Positions 26,501-39,826 are shown, counted from the stretch's first letter. The stretch: 64,000 nt of DNA from Mesostigma viride (GCA_009746045.1 RPFO01000715.1:2501-66500), one strand, 5' to 3'. Program-made: numbers and translations. The notes: generated by a model from the sequence alone, not told the origin.

Positions 26501-26830
26501 CGTGGGCGTGGTGGTTGATGGCACACGTGGGGATGGTGGTTGATGACAGTGGGGGTTGTTGATGGCATGCGTGGGCATGGTGGTTGATGGCATGTGTGGG
26601 CATGGTGGTTGATGGCATGCGTGGGCGTTGTGGTTGATGGCATGGGTGGCCGTGGTGGATGATATGCGTGGGTGTGGTGGTTTAGGCCTGCGTGGGTGTG
26701 GTGGGGGGTGGCATGTGTGGGTGTGGTGGTGGATGGCATGCGCGGGTGTGCTGGTGGGTGGCATGCGTTGGTGTGGTGGATGGCATGCGCGGGTGTGGTG
26801 GTGGGTGGCATGGGCGGGTGTGGTGGCACG
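17551..26830 (+). repeat. G-rich minisatellite array with higher-order repeats (left arm, unit 3)
   Basis: 9.3 kb of 22/25-bp units. Long blocks recur in tandem with periods 2,247 bp (18,514 to 20,761), 1,376 bp (21,441 to 22,817) and 991 bp (24,993 to 25,984). In the last pair one extra monomer explains a 966 versus 991 spacing. The block from 18,208 equals the left edge of the window. Frames as long as 1,137 codons here are artefacts. Confidence 0.95.
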
Positions 26831-27853
26831 CCTGTTTTCGTGTGGGTGGCACCGTCGGGCGCCCGGGCGGGGTGGGGGTCACCCAGACGCACTGCCGTCA
26901 CTCACCCTCACTTTGTTATCGGACCCCGCGGTGATGTCATAAAACACTGTGTGCAGAACGGGATACGTTCACCTGGCGAGACATGCAAGAATCACGCCGG
27001 GAAGGACATGGTGGACGTGGTGAGTCACAAGTGCACCCACCCGGAAGGGTGCAACGTGCGGTCCTCCTTTGCGGCGCGCGGCACCAAGAAGCCCATGCTC
27101 TGTACGGAGCATGTCGGGAAGGACATGATGGACGTGGTGCATCGACGATGCGACCACCCAGGACAGGGCGATGCATTTGCGCGATGGGGCTTGTTGGGTA
27201 AACTCATGCGCCGTTGCTCGCTCCACAAGGACAAGTACGCCATCCCAGAGCCTCAAAAACGGTGCACGATGAAACCGTGTGAGGACGTGGGCACGCACCA
27301 GGACGTAGATGGTGAGCGCTACTGCGACGCCCACGCACAAACGGGCCACAGGGTGTTGGTGCCGGATAAGTGCGAGAAGTGTGGTCTCGATTGGGCGTGG
27401 GCGGAGGGGGTGCCCGTGGTCTTCACGGGACTTGCAGAGGGCAAGGTCGCGGGCCAGCGACGTCCCAGGCGCAACCGTTGCGCGTATTGCGACCCCGACG
27501 TGTTCAGCGGCCATCGACACCGCGAGGAGTGGAAGGTGGCCGCTGCCCTAAAGAAGGTGCGCATCGCCCGGTGGACGCTGGTGCACGACCAGCGGATCCA
27601 CGGCGGCGAGTGCGTGGCGAGCCGGCCGGATTTCATAATCTACACGGATGGTGGCCACGTCGTCATCATCGAGGTCGACGAGCACCAACACCGCTCGTAC
27701 GACGAGTACTGCGAGCTCGTGCGGCTGTTCAACCTCGGACAGTCGTGCGAGGGGCTGCCGCTGCTGGTGATCCGGTACAACCCCCACTCATACCGCCGCA
27801 CCGGGGGGGAGTCGTTCATGGGGGGACCGATGCCAGGGACGAGAAGCGACTAG
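26672..27853 (+). CDS. EsV-1-7 cysteine-repeat protein with putative PD-(D/E)XK nuclease domain (copy 3)
   Basis: The encoded 393-residue frame equals that at 12,371: same Cys/His repeats, same RPD and ExD motifs, same missing Cys in repeat 3, same minisatellite-derived N-terminal extension. The DNA differs from copy 2 by only a few bases, for example a silent change in the leucine codon before C144. GGGGGGA is at 27,820-27,826 and the -1 frame continues to 28,065. Two identical open copies separated by 14 kb imply recent amplification or gene conversion. Confidence 0.7.
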   Translation: MWWFRPAWVWWGVACVGVVVDGMRGCAGGWHALVWWMACAGVVVGGMGGCGGTPVFVWVAPSGARAGWGSPRRTAVTHPHFVIGPRGDVIKHCVQNGIRSPGETCKNHAGKDMVDVVSHKCTHPEGCNVRSSFAARGTKKPMLCTEHVGKDMMDVVHRRCDHPGQGDAFARWGLLGKLMRRCSLHKDKYAIPEPQKRCTMKPCEDVGTHQDVDGERYCDAHAQTGHRVLVPDKCEKCGLDWAWAEGVPVVFTGLAEGKVAGQRRPRRNRCAYCDPDVFSGHRHREEWKVAAALKKVRIARWTLVHDQRIHGGECVASRPDFIIYTDGGHVVIIEVDEHQHRSYDEYCELVRLFNLGQSCEGLPLLVIRYNPHSYRRTGGESFMGGPMPGTRSD

Positions 27854-27941
27854 CCGTGCTGATGTCGTACGTGACGGCGCTGCTGGGCAATTCGTACAAC
27901 CCCCACAAGTGCCGCGCGCACTGCCGAGCGGTAAAGCTGTT

Positions 27942-29143
27942 CTATGATGGTTGGGATGACAACACCATGGCGATCTTGTTGGGCTTGTCGAGTCGCTGGA
28001 TGTCCAGCCAGTGGAGCCCCTCGACTGTGGGCACGGCCATGGTGTTGTCATCCCAACCATCGTAGAACAGCTTTACCGCTCGGCAGTGCGCGCGGCACTT
28101 GTGGGGGTTGTACGCGTCTCCCAGCAGCGCCGTCACGTATGACACCAGCACAGCCAGTCGCTGCTTGTCGCTGGCAGCGTTCCCCCCAGGAACGACTTCC
28201 CCCCGGTGCGGCGGAATGAGTGGGGGTTGTACCGGATCACCACCAGCGGCAACCCCTCGCACGACTGTCCGAGGTTGAACATCCGCACAAGCTCGCAGTA
28301 CTCGGCGTACGAGCGGTACTGGTGCTCGTCGACCTCGATGATGATGACGTGGCCACCATCCGTGTATATTACAAAATCTGGCCGGCTCGCCACGCACTCG
28401 CCGCCGTGGATCCGCTGGTCGTGCACCAGCGTCCACCGGGCGATGCGCACCTTCTTTAGGGCAGCGGCCACCTTCCACTCCTCGCGATGTCCACAACTGC
28501 TCATTGCGCTGGGGTTGCAATACGCGCAACGGTTGCGCCTGGGTCGTCGCTGGCCCGCGACCTTGCCCTCTGCAAGTCCCGTGAAGACAACGGGCACCCC
28601 CTCCGCCCACGTCCAATCGAGACCACACTTCTCGCACTTATCCGGCACCAGCACCCTGTGGCCCGTTTGTGCGTGGGCGTTGCAGTAGCGCTCACCATCT
28701 GCGCCGTGGTGCGTGCCCACGTCCTCAGACGGTTTCATTGTGCACCGTTTTTGAGGCTCTGGGATGGCGTACTTCGGTCCTTGTGGCGCGAGCAACGGCG
28801 CATGAGCTTACCCAACAAGCCCCATGGCGCAAATGCATCGCACTGTTTTGGGTGGTCGCATCGTCGATGCACCACGTCCACCATGTCCTTCCCGGCGTGC
28901 TCCTTACAGAACTGACATGGGCTTCTTGGTGCCACGCGCCGCAAAGGAGGACCGCACGTTGCACCCTTCCGGGTGGGTGCACTTGTGACTCACCACGTCC
29001 ACCATGTACTTCCCAGCGTGCTTCTTGCATGTCTCGCCAGGTGAGCGCATCCCGTCCTTCACACAATGTTTTATGACATCACCGCGGGGGTGGTCCCACG
29101 CCGTATGGGGTAGATTTTTGCAAGAAAAAAACGCTAGTTTCAA
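27942..29143 (-). pseudogene. EsV-1-7/nuclease gene, - arm, copy 3 (frameshifted)
   Basis: Same breaks as in copies 1 and 2: N-terminal frame 28,904-29,143, middle 28,735-28,944, nuclease 28,133-28,795, -1 extension to 27,942. Confidence 0.75.
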
Positions 29144-29637
29144 TCGTCCGAAAACCGGACAATGCGCCGAAATTCTTGCCGAAAATTTGGCAGCCGAGCG
29201 AATGTTCCGCCGGCCGGAAAGGGTCTCTCAGCAGCTAGACCCTTCGCAAATCGTGCGAAATCGCGCAAAATTTGCTGAAATTTACCAAAACCATGCCAAA
29301 AAAGTGTAAAATCATGCGAAATCTTGAAAATTTTGCTGAAATTGACCAAAAACCGACCAAAAAAGTGCGATATCATGCAAAAAAGTTCGATTGTAAAAAA
29401 ATTACGACATGTAAAAAATGCGTGAATTCATGCGAAAATTTTCAAAGGGTCTTTCTGCAGCTAGACCCTTCGTGTAAAATTATGCGAAATCCAGTGAAAT
29501 CCTCTGAAATCGTGTGAAATCGTGTGACATTGTGTGAAGTTGTGCGAAAATCGTGCGAAAATCACGCGAAATTGTGCAAAATTTTGCGGGCGTTCTCAAA
29601 TCGCCAGAAACAAATTTCGAAACAAAAGTCGAAAACA
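29144..29637. promoter_or_regulatory. AT-rich region between divergent gene 5' ends, copy 3
   Basis: Third copy of the AT-rich hairpin-bearing segment. The third-gene 5' fragment continues to its right (29,638-29,728) and is in frame here. Confidence 0.45.
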
Positions 29638-29728
29638 GCGTTTTTTTCTTGCGAAATGCGCGAAAAACTACCCCATTCCGCGTGGACCACCCCGCGGGAT
29701 CTGATAAAAAGTGAGGGTGAGTGACGGC

Positions 29729-30653
29729 GGCCGCACATGCCATCCACCACCACACCTACGCATGCTATCCACCACGCCCACCCATGCCATCAACCACCAC
29801 ACTCACGCGCATGCCATCCACCACACGCGCGTATGCCACCCACCACCACACCCACGCGCGTCACCATCCACCACCACCCATGCGCATGCCACCCACCAGC
29901 ACACCCGCGCATGCCATCCACCACCACACCCACAAATGCGACCCACCACCACATCCGCGCATGCCATCCACCATCACACCCACACATTCCATCCACCACG
30001 CCCACCCATGCCATCAACCACCACGCCCACGCATGCCATCAACCACCATGCCCACGCATGCGATCAACCACCATGCCCACGCATACCAGCAACCGCCCCC
30101 ACTGGCATCAACCATCGCACCCACGCATGCCATCAACCACCACACCCGTGCATGCCACCCACCACCACACCCGCACATGCCATCCACCACCACACCCGCA
30201 CATACCACCCACCACCACACCCATGCATGCCATCCACCATTACACTCACGCATGCTATCCACCACCACACCCATGCATGCTATCCACCACGCCCACCCAT
30301 GCCATCAACCACCACGCCCACGCATGTCATCAACCACCATGCCCAGGCATGCCATCATCAACCACCATGCCCACGCATGCCATCAATCACCATGCCCACA
30401 CATGCCATCAACTACCTTCCCACGTGTGCCATCAACCACTATGCCCACGCATGCCAGCAAACACCAGGCCCACGCATGCCATCAACCACCATGCCCACAC
30501 ATGCCATCAACCACCATGCCCACGCATGCCATCAACCACCATGCCCGCGCGTGCCATCAACCACCATGCCCACGCATGCCGGCAACCAACCCCAATGTCA
30601 TCAACCACCATGCCCACGCGTGCCATCAACCACCACACCCTCCATGCCATCAA
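29729..30653 (-). repeat. C-rich minisatellite array (right arm, unit 3)
   Basis: Nearly identical to 15,430-16,355, differing by small indels such as CCTCCATGCC for CCTCCCATGCC before the U segment. Confidence 0.95.
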
Positions 30654-31294
30654 CGTGTCAGAGGTGAATTTCAACCTGGGTGCCCAACTGCCTGCCGTTA
30701 ATATATTTCATATAGGTCATCCATTATAAACGGAGGTATTACGGTTGCGTCCCTATTCATTGCATCCGGCTGCCGTATTTCTGGCCATAATTAATATAGA
30801 GTATTATACAGCGCTGGTGCAGTAAGCACGTGTCATGTTACGGCTCATGATTTGGTCACGGAATGACCTAGATATTAGTGCCGAAGCTACGAGAATCGGC
30901 ACATTATATCAAGACTTGTACGTTCAGGGTCCTACGACCTATAGCTAGCGTAATATTCAGTCGTACTACTCGGCTGGAGAGTGTTGACGGAATCTAGCTA
31001 GCGTAACGCATTCTCAGCACATTTTCAGATAAGCTACGCAATCTTTGTGCAAGCCTCTCGAGCACTCACAGTTTGTGCACCTTTGTGCATAATAGGGAGA
31101 CGCACCCTACGTTGCTATGTCCTTGCCACGATGTAGCCACCACGGGATCCACATTATGTGGTTGGTGGACAAGTTCGGTGGCATGTGAACCTGGCTAAAT
31201 ATATCCGAGTAATATCAATCAATGCAATCATCAATTACGTCTCAAATCATGGTCCATCAATGTCCAAACATATCCCTCTCTTTTCCCTTTCAAC
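30654..31294 (+). repeat. U segment, copy 2
   Basis: Nearly identical to 16,356-16,996. It opens the first of two tandem 3.6-kb units. Confidence 0.85.
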
Positions 31295-32168
31295 ACAACC
31301 ACCACGCCCACCCATGCCATCAACGACACCCACGCGTGCCATCAACCACCATGCCCACGCATGCCAGCAACCACACCCACGCGTGCCATCAACCACCATT
31401 CCCACCCATGCCAAAAACCACCATGCTCACGCATGCCAGCAACCACCACGCCCACGCATAGCATCAACCACCATGCCCACGCATGCCATCAACCACCATG
31501 CCCACGCATGCCAGCAACCACCCCCCATTGGCATCAACCACCATGCCCACGCATGCCAGCAACCACACCCACGCGTGCCATCCACCACCATGCCCACGCA
31601 TGCCATCCACCACCACACCCTCTTGCCACCCACACCACCAACGCGCTGGCCAACCACCACACCCGCGCATGCCACCCACCACCACACCCACGCATGCCAC
31701 CCACCACCACCCATGCGCATGCCACCCACAGCACCAACGCGTTGGCCACCCACCACACCCGAGCATGCCACCCACCACATACGTGCATGCCACCCACCAC
31801 ACACGCACATGCCACCCAACACCCCCGCGCATGCCACCCACCACCACACCCTCGCATGCCACCCAGCGCACAAACGCGCTGGCCACCCACCACACCCGCG
31901 CATGCCACCCACCACCACACCCTCGCATGCCACCCACCGCACAAACGCGCTGGCCACCCACCACACCCGCGCATGCCACCCACCACCACACCCACGCATG
32001 CCACCCACCACCACCCATGCACATGCCACCCAGAGCACCAACGCGCTGGCCACCCACCACACCCGAGCATGCCACCCACCACATGCGTGCATGCCACCCA
32101 ACACACGTGCACATGCCACCCAACACACCCGCACATGCCACCCACCACCACACCCTCACATGCCACCA
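31295..32168 (-). repeat. C-rich minisatellite array
   Basis: Copy of the array at 6,966-7,827. Confidence 0.95.
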
Positions 32169-32344
32169 GTTAGGTTAATATTGTGCGGAAACCTTTTGCC
32201 ACTTGGCTTCTAAGGTTCCGCACAATATTACCAACGATAACCACTCGCTGGTACACTCAAGTTTATGCCGGGGTTATCACTGGTATATTGTGCGAAACCT
32301 TAGAAGCCAAGTGGCAAAAGGTTGCAGCACAATATTAACCTAAC
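32169..32344. mobile_element. MITE-like element, long form, copy 2
   Basis: GTTAGGTTAATATTGTGC inverted ends. Differs from the copy at 7,828 by isolated substitutions. The spacer 32,345-32,603 again has the B-box-like motif (32,371-32,381) and three 33-bp repeats. Confidence 0.75.
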
Positions 32345-32603
32345 TAAGACCTTGACCCTTGCCGGGCGCAGGTTCGAATCCACTCGGAAGCGGATTATTT
32401 GGGGAATAATTCGTTCCGATTCGGCACCCTGTTCATATTCATATGTGCGCACAGGAGCGCTCATATTCACATCATATTTGCGCACAGGAGCGCTAATATT
32501 CATATCGATATTTGCGCACAGGAGCGCTCATATTCGATCATATTCATATGTACGGGTGTTCCGAGCCTAGTGATTCGTCCTCGCCCCAAGAGGCTAGGTT
32601 TTA

Positions 32604-32723
32604 GTTAGGTTAATATTGTGCGGAAACCTTTTGCCACTTGGCTTCTAAGGTTCCGTACAATATTACCAGCGATAACCACTCGCTGGTACACTCAAGTTCA
32701 TGCCGGCACAATATTAACCTAAC
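32604..32723. mobile_element. MITE-like element, short form, copy 2
   Basis: Same ends and length as 8,263-8,382. Confidence 0.75.
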
Positions 32724-34278
32724 ACAACACAAACGCGCTTGCCACCCACCACACCCGCACATGCCACCCACCACCACACCTATGCGCGTGCCCTCCACCA
32801 CCACCCATGCGCATGCCACCCACAACACCAACGCGCTGGCCACCCACCACACCCGCGCATGCCACCCACCGCCACACCCACGCATGCCACCCTCCACCAC
32901 CCATGCGCATGCCACCCAGAGCACCAACGCACATGCCACCCACCACCACCCCTGCGCATGCCACCCAACACACGCGTGCATGCCACCCAACACACGCGCA
33001 CATGCCACCACCACACGCGCATGCCACCCACCACACCAGCGCATGCCACCCACCGCCACACCCACGCATACCACCCACCACCACACCCATGTGTGTGCCA
33101 TCCACCACCACCCATGCTCATTCCACCCACCACCACACCCGCGCATGCCATCAACCACCACACCCACGGATGCCATCCACCACCACACCCGCGCATGCCA
33201 CCCACCACCACACCCGCGCAAGCCATCCACCACCACACCCACGCATGCCATCCACCACGCCCACCCACACCATCAACCACCACACCCACGCATGCCATCA
33301 ACCACCATGCCCACGCATGCCATCAACCACCATGCCCACACATGCCATCAACCAACATGCCCACGCATGCCAGCAACCACCATGCCCACCCATGCCATCA
33401 ACCACCACGCCCACGCATGCCATCAACCACCATGCCCACGCATGCCATCAACCACCATGCCCACCCATGCCATCAACCACCATGCCCATGCATGCCATCA
33501 ACCACCATGCCCACGCGTGCCATCAACCACCATGCCCACCCATGCCAGCAACCACACCCATGCGTGCCATCAACCACCATGCCCACGCATGCCAGCAACC
33601 ACCCCCACTGTCATCAACCACCATACCCACGCGTGCCATCAACCACCACGCCCACGCATGCCATCAACCACCATGCCCACGCATGCGATCAACCACCATG
33701 CCCACGCATACCAGCAACCGCCCCCACTGGCATCAACCATCGCACCCACGCATGCCATCAACCACCACACCCGTGCATGCCACCCACCACCACACCCGCA
33801 CATGCCATCCACCACCACACCCGCACATACCACCCACCACCACACCCATGCATGCCATCCACCATTACACTCACGCATGCTATCCACCACCACACCCATG
33901 CATGCTATCCACCACGCCCACCCATGCCATCAACCACCACGCCCACGCATGTCATCAACCACCATGCCCAGGCATGCCATCATCAACCACCATGCCCACG
34001 CATGCCATCAATCACCATGCCCACACATGCCATCAACTACCTTCCCACGTGTGCCATCAACCACTATGCCCACGCATGCCAGCAAACACCAGGCCCACGC
34101 ATGCCATCAACCACCATGCCCACACATGCCATCAACCACCATGCCCACGCATGCCATCAACCACCATGCCCGCGCGTGCCATCAACCACCATGCCCACGC
34201 ATGCCGGCAACCAACCCCAATGTCATCAACCACCATGCCCACGCGTGCCATCAACCACCACACCCCCCATGCCATCAA
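32724..34278 (-). repeat. C-rich minisatellite array, chimeric
   Basis: The left part resembles 8,383-9,150. From about 33,640 it becomes the 15,715-16,355 type. The junction suggests unequal exchange between two right arms. Confidence 0.9.
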
Positions 34279-34919
34279 CGTGTCAGAGGTGAATTTCAAC
34301 CTGGGTGCCCAACTGCCTGCCGTTAATATATTTCATATAGGTCATCCATTATAAACGGAGGTATTACGGTTGCGTCCCTATTCATTGCATCCGGCTGCCG
34401 TATTTCTGGCCATAATTAATATAGAGTATTATACAGCGCTGGTGCAGTAAGCACGTGTCATGTTACGGCTCATGATTTGGTCACGGAATGACCTAGATAT
34501 TAGTGCCGAAGCTACGAGAATCGGCACATTATATCAAGACTTGTACGTTCAGGGTCCTACGACCTATAGCTAGCGTAATATTCAGTCGTACTACTCGGCT
34601 GGAGAGTGTTGACGGAATCTAGCTAGCGTAACGCATTCTCAGCACATTTTCAGATAAGCTACGCAATCTTTGTGCAAGCCTCTCGAGCACTCACAGTTTG
34701 TGCACCTTTGTGCATAATAGGGAGACGCACCCTACGTTGCTATGTCCTTGCCACGATGTAGCCACCACGGGATCCACATTATGTGGTTGGTGGACAAGTT
34801 CGGTGGCATGTGAACCTGGCTAAATATATCCGAGTAATATCAATCAATGCAATCATCAATTACGTCTCAAATCATGGTCCATCAATGTCCAAACATATCC
34901 CTCTCTTTTCCCTTTCAAC
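34279..34919 (+). repeat. U segment, copy 3
   Basis: Nearly identical to copy 2 at offset 3,625. Confidence 0.85.
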
Positions 34920-35792
34920 ACAACCACCACGCCCACCCATGCCATCAACGACACCCACGCGTGCCATCAACCACCATGCCCACGCATGCCAGCAACCACA
35001 CCCACGCGTGCCATCAACCACCATTCCCACCCATGCCAAAAACCACCATGCTCACGCATGCCAGCAACCACCACGCCCACGCATAGCATCAACCACCATG
35101 CCCACGCATGCCATCAACCACCATGCCCACGCATGCCAGCAACCACCCCCCATTGGCATCAACCACCATGCCCACGCATGCCAGCAACCACACCCACGCG
35201 TGCCATCCACCACCATGCCCACGCATGCCATCCACCACCACACCCTCTTGCCACCCACACCACCAACGCGCTGGCCAACCACCACACCCGCGCATGCCAC
35301 CCACCACCACACCCACGCATGCCACCCACCACCACCCATGCGCATGCCACCCACAGCACCAACGCGTTGGCCACCCACCACACCCGAGCATGCCACCCAC
35401 CACATACGTGCATGCCACCCACCACACACGCACATGCCACCCAACACCCCGCGCATGCCACCCACCACCACACCCTCGCATGCCACCCAGCGCACAAACG
35501 CGCTGGCCACCCACCACACCCGCGCATGCCACCCACCACCACACCCTCGCATGCCACCCACCGCACAAACGCGCTGGCCACCCACCACACCCGCGCATGC
35601 CACCCACCACCACACCCACGCATGCCACCCACCACCACCCATGCACATGCCACCCAGAGCACCAACGCGCTGGCCACCCACCACCCCTGAGCATGCCACC
35701 CACCACATGCGTGCATGCCACCCAACACACGTGCACATGCCACCCAACACACCCGCACATGCCACCCACCACCACACCCTCACATGCCACCA
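34920..35792 (-). repeat. C-rich minisatellite array
   Basis: Copy of 31,295-32,168, with a one-base loss in a CCCCC run near 35,448. Confidence 0.95.
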
Positions 35793-35968
35793 GTTAGTTT
35801 AATATTGTGCGGAAACCTTTTGCCACTTGGCTTCTAAGGTTCCGCACAATATTACCAACGATAACCACTCGCTGGTACACTCAAGTTTATGCCGGGGTTA
35901 TCACTGGTATATTGTGCGAAACCTTAGAAGCCAAGTGGCAAAAGGTTGCAGCACAATATTAACCTAAC
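35793..35968. mobile_element. MITE-like element, long form, copy 3
   Basis: The left end reads GTTAGTTTAATATTGTGC here (one change). The spacer to 36,227 has the B-box-like motif at 35,995-36,005. Confidence 0.75.
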
Positions 35969-36227
35969 TAAGACCTTGACCCTTGCCGGGCGCAGGTTCG
36001 AATCCACTCGGAAGCGGATTATTTGGGGAATAATTCGTTCCGATTCGGCACCCTGTTCATATTCATATGTGCGCACAGGAGCGCTCATATTCACATCATA
36101 TTTGCGCACAGGAGCGCTAATATTCATATCGATATTTGCGCACAGGAGCGCTCATATTCGATCATATTCATATCTACGGGTGTTTCGAGCCTAGTGATTC
36201 CTCCTCGCCCCAAGAGGCTAGGTTTTA

Positions 36228-36347
36228 GTTAGGTTAATATTGTGCGGAAACCTTTTGCCACTTGGCTTCTAAGGTTCCGTACAATATTACCAGCGATAAC
36301 CACTCGCTGGTACACTCAAGTTCATGCCGGCACAATATTAACCTAAC
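36228..36347. mobile_element. MITE-like element, short form, copy 3
   Basis: Same 18-bp ends and 120-bp length as the other short forms. Confidence 0.75.
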
Positions 36348-37535
36348 ACAACAAAAACACGCTGGCCACCCACCACACCCGCACATGCCACCCACCACCA
36401 CACCTATGCGCGTGCCCTCCACCACCACCCATGCGCATGCCACCCACAGCACCAACGCGCTGGCCACCCACCACACCAGCGCATGCCACCCACCGCCACA
36501 CCCACGCATGCCACCCTCCACCACCCATGCGCATGCCACCCAGAGCACCAACGCACATGCCACCCACCACCACCCCTGCGCATGCCACCCAACACACGCG
36601 TGCATGCCACCCAACACACGCGCACATGCCACCCACCACACCCGCGCATGCCACCCACCACCACACCCGAGCATGCCATCCACCACCACACCCACGCATA
36701 CCACCCACCACCACACCCATGTGTGTGCCATCCACCACCACCCATGCTCATTCCACCCACCACCACACCCGCGCATGCCATCAACCACCACACCCACGGA
36801 TGCCATCCACCACCACACCCGCGCATGCCACCCACCACCACACCCGCGCATGCCATCCACCACCACACCCACGCATGCCATCCACCACGCCCACCCACAC
36901 CATCAACCACCACACCCACGCATGCCATCAACCACCATGCCCACGCATGCCATCAACCACCATGCCCACACATGCCATCAACCAACATGCCCACGCATGC
37001 CAGCAACCACCATGCCCACCCATGCCATCAACCACCACGCCCACGCATGCCATCAACCACCATGCCCACGCATGCCATCAACCACCATGCCCACGCATGC
37101 CATCAACCACCATGCCCATGCATGCCATCAACCACCATGCCCACGCGTGCCATCAACCACCATGCCCACCCATGCCAGCAACCACACCCATGCGTGCCAT
37201 CAACCACCATGCCCACGCATGCCAGCAACCACCCCCACTGTCATCAACCACCATGCCCACGCATGCCATCAACCACACCCACGCGGACCATCAACCACCA
37301 TGCCCACACATGCCAGCAACCACGCCCTCGCATGCCATCAACCACCACGCCCACGCATGCCATCATCCACACCCACGCGTGACAGCTACCACACCCACGC
37401 CCATGCCAGCCATCAGCCACACCCGCGCATGCCTCTGACCACACCCGCGCATGCATGCCGTTCACCACACCCGCGCATGCCACCGCCCATGCCCATGCGC
37501 ATGCCATCCACAGCACCAACGTGGGCCATCAACCA
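36348..37535 (-). repeat. C-rich minisatellite array (last)
   Basis: Right-arm units. Its end matches the end of the array before 9,421. Confidence 0.95.
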
Positions 37536-38165
37536 CGAGCATGTGCACGTGTCACTAACCGGTTTGGGCCATTTTGGGGCCGGGCCGAAATCGTTCCCAG
37601 CTGCATGAGGCGCTTCGGTCAGCCTGGTGCCCGCGGTCGACTTCGTACCACGGTTCACGGGCGGTTTGCCGGCTGAATGTGTCGCCTGTCCGTCACAAGG
37701 CCGCATTGTACGGGTGATTACGCGCGAACGGGAGACGTTTTTGTGAGGGTGGTGATCTGACGTCCCATTTCGCCGCCCATCCGTCTTTCTCTCCCTCTCT
37801 CTCTCTCTCTCCTCTCTCCCTCTCTCCCTCTCTCCATCTCTCCATCTCTCCCTCCCTCCCATCTCCCTCTCTCCCTCTCTCCCTCTCTCCCTCTCTCCCT
37901 CTCTCCCTCTCTCCCTCTCTCCCTCTCTCCCTCTCTCCCTCTCTCCCTCTCTCCCTCTCTCCCTCTCTCCCTCTCTCCCTCTCTCCCTCTCTCCCTCGCT
38001 TCCTCTCTCCCTCTCTCCCTACCTCCCATCTCCCTCTCGCCCTCCCGGCCTCCCCCGCCCTCCGGCAGGTTGTTTTGGGATTGCTGTGAATGCTCTCTAT
38101 TCAGATTTCCGTGGCAACAAGCCAGGTCATGACATTCTGTGGTGCTGGCAAGTGGCAGTGACTGA
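37536..38165 (+). repeat. Terminal segment T with CT tract, copy 2
   Basis: Offset 28,115 from copy 1. It has a short CT tract and then CTCTCCCT octamers (about 37,786-38,030). It forms the right boundary of the minisatellite complex; single-copy DNA follows. Confidence 0.85.
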
Positions 38166-39715
38166 TAGATTGTGGCAGTGGCTGATACAATGGTGAGCAG
38201 TAGGGTGCCTTGTTTGATACAACTGGCTTATTTGCTCTTGTGCCAGTTATGTCAGCTGGTGGTGCTGCTAAATGTGGCCCAAGTTTCTGGTGCTGTACTA
38301 GAAGAGATGAAGAGGGGCAGGTACGAGCGGCTGCAATCATGATCAAGGCTGCGATGGGCAAAGTCAACATGGCAGAGATTGTGGCAGCAATGGCGCAGAA
38401 CCTGGCGTTATTGTTTATGGCAGATTCCATACTGAGTTGTAGGGACACTGCCAGCAGTTACTCCAACAGGAGAGACTAATGGTGGTGGGCATTGCTGCTG
38501 GTGGGGGACGCAGAAAATGTCTACAATAAATGTTGCATAGTTATACTTAGTGAGACAGCTTATGCACACGGTGCACCTGGTGCGCATGACAGGAATGGTG
38601 GTGTTGCCAGGCATTGCTGATAAAGGCGTAACAGCGGCAGGTGTGTTGGGTGTGGTGGGGAGTGCCCTAGCTATTGTGTGGCAGCAAGCACCTTGGTGAC
38701 CGTGATGGTGACGTTGTTGTGCGCCCGTATGTTGCATGATGTGATGGTGTCCCGGGTGACGGGGTGAGATTATATGCCAATTGTGCAATCTGTTTTGCAC
38801 GCAATAATAGGCAGCAGCCATATCAAAGACAAAACACCCGCTTCCATTTATACTATTTAGCTCAGCCTGCTTCAACTATCTGAATTTAGTAAGGAAAATA
38901 AATCCTAGGTATCCCAAGGCAGCAACCATATACGCGCACTTCACATACCTGGGGTGCCAGCTGGTTTCTTTGTGCCTCCCAGCCCAAATTTGGAACTCGA
39001 CGCCCATCATTCATAGACATGGTGCATTATGAGCTGGCCAAAGAAAGAGGCTGAAATACTCACCAACACTCCCCTAAAGTGGAGCCCCAGTCCGTGTTTT
39101 ATGGAATGGTTAAAGGTGGATGAACTTCAGGGTTGCACATCAACACCTGTGCTAAATGCTGAGTAAAGGCCATTTACCTTCTGTTTGCTGTCTTCAAGCT
39201 CAGCTTCCCACGCCATGAATTTCACTTGGAAGCATTAACAGGCGCACATCACGCTGTTTGCGGAGGCTGGCTTGCGTCTCCCTCTCGAGCAGCGATGGTT
39301 AACGACGCATCCGTCACATGAAAGTGGCGCTTTCACGAGCCTCGGGGCAAGAGACAGGCTGAAAATCTGGATGGCAAACGGGGCTGGCATCATTTACCTT
39401 TCATTGGGATGCCGAAAAAGCAGGTTCCACTATAGAGCGTCAACTCAACCAGCGCAATTCGTATTCATGCTTTTTTCCGCAACGATCGCAGGCCAAAAGA
39501 AACAGCTCCGAAAACGCCGATCGCCATTTCCATATATTTGTCTAGATGCCCGCCCCAGTAACAGTCCGGTAAGGAACTTTCCTGGCATGGCTGACGCCTG
39601 ACGGCTGGAGATTTGTAACAAGTCCTCCCGAGTTCCTGCATTAACAATTATTTTCCCGTCTCCTGCTCTGGTCAGGCCGGGGTGATTTTCTGCTGTTACC
39701 TGTACTTTACGACAA
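38166..39715. other. Non-repetitive DNA without a supported gene
   Basis: Several frames of 90-155 codons exist on both strands, but none has a recognisable domain. A frame near 39,040-39,168 (+) ending TSTPVLNAE reads protein-like for about 40 codons between stops and could be a decayed exon. No RNA gene was recognised. Confidence 0.5.
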
Positions 39716-39772
39716 CCGATAGGCACCGCTAGGCACCGATAGGCACCGATAGGCACCGACAGGCACCGCTGG
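39716..39772 (+). repeat. Short tandem repeat, 11-12 bp (CGATAGGCACCG)
   Basis: Five imperfect units of CGATAGGCACCG/CTAGGCACCG. Confidence 0.85.
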
Positions 39773-39826
39773 CCGATAGTCATGTATGTGTGAGTTTACG
39801 CGACCATGAATCGGTCACGCTTGAGA

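Larger units (their letters stand above)
26894..29728. mobile_element. EsV-1-7/nuclease palindromic element, copy 3 (complete, 2,835 bp)
   Basis: Same layout and terminal inverted repeats as copy 2. The short length difference comes from small indels in the right AT-rich part near 29,622 and 29,683. Flanked by G-rich array on the left and C-rich array on the right. Confidence 0.75.
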
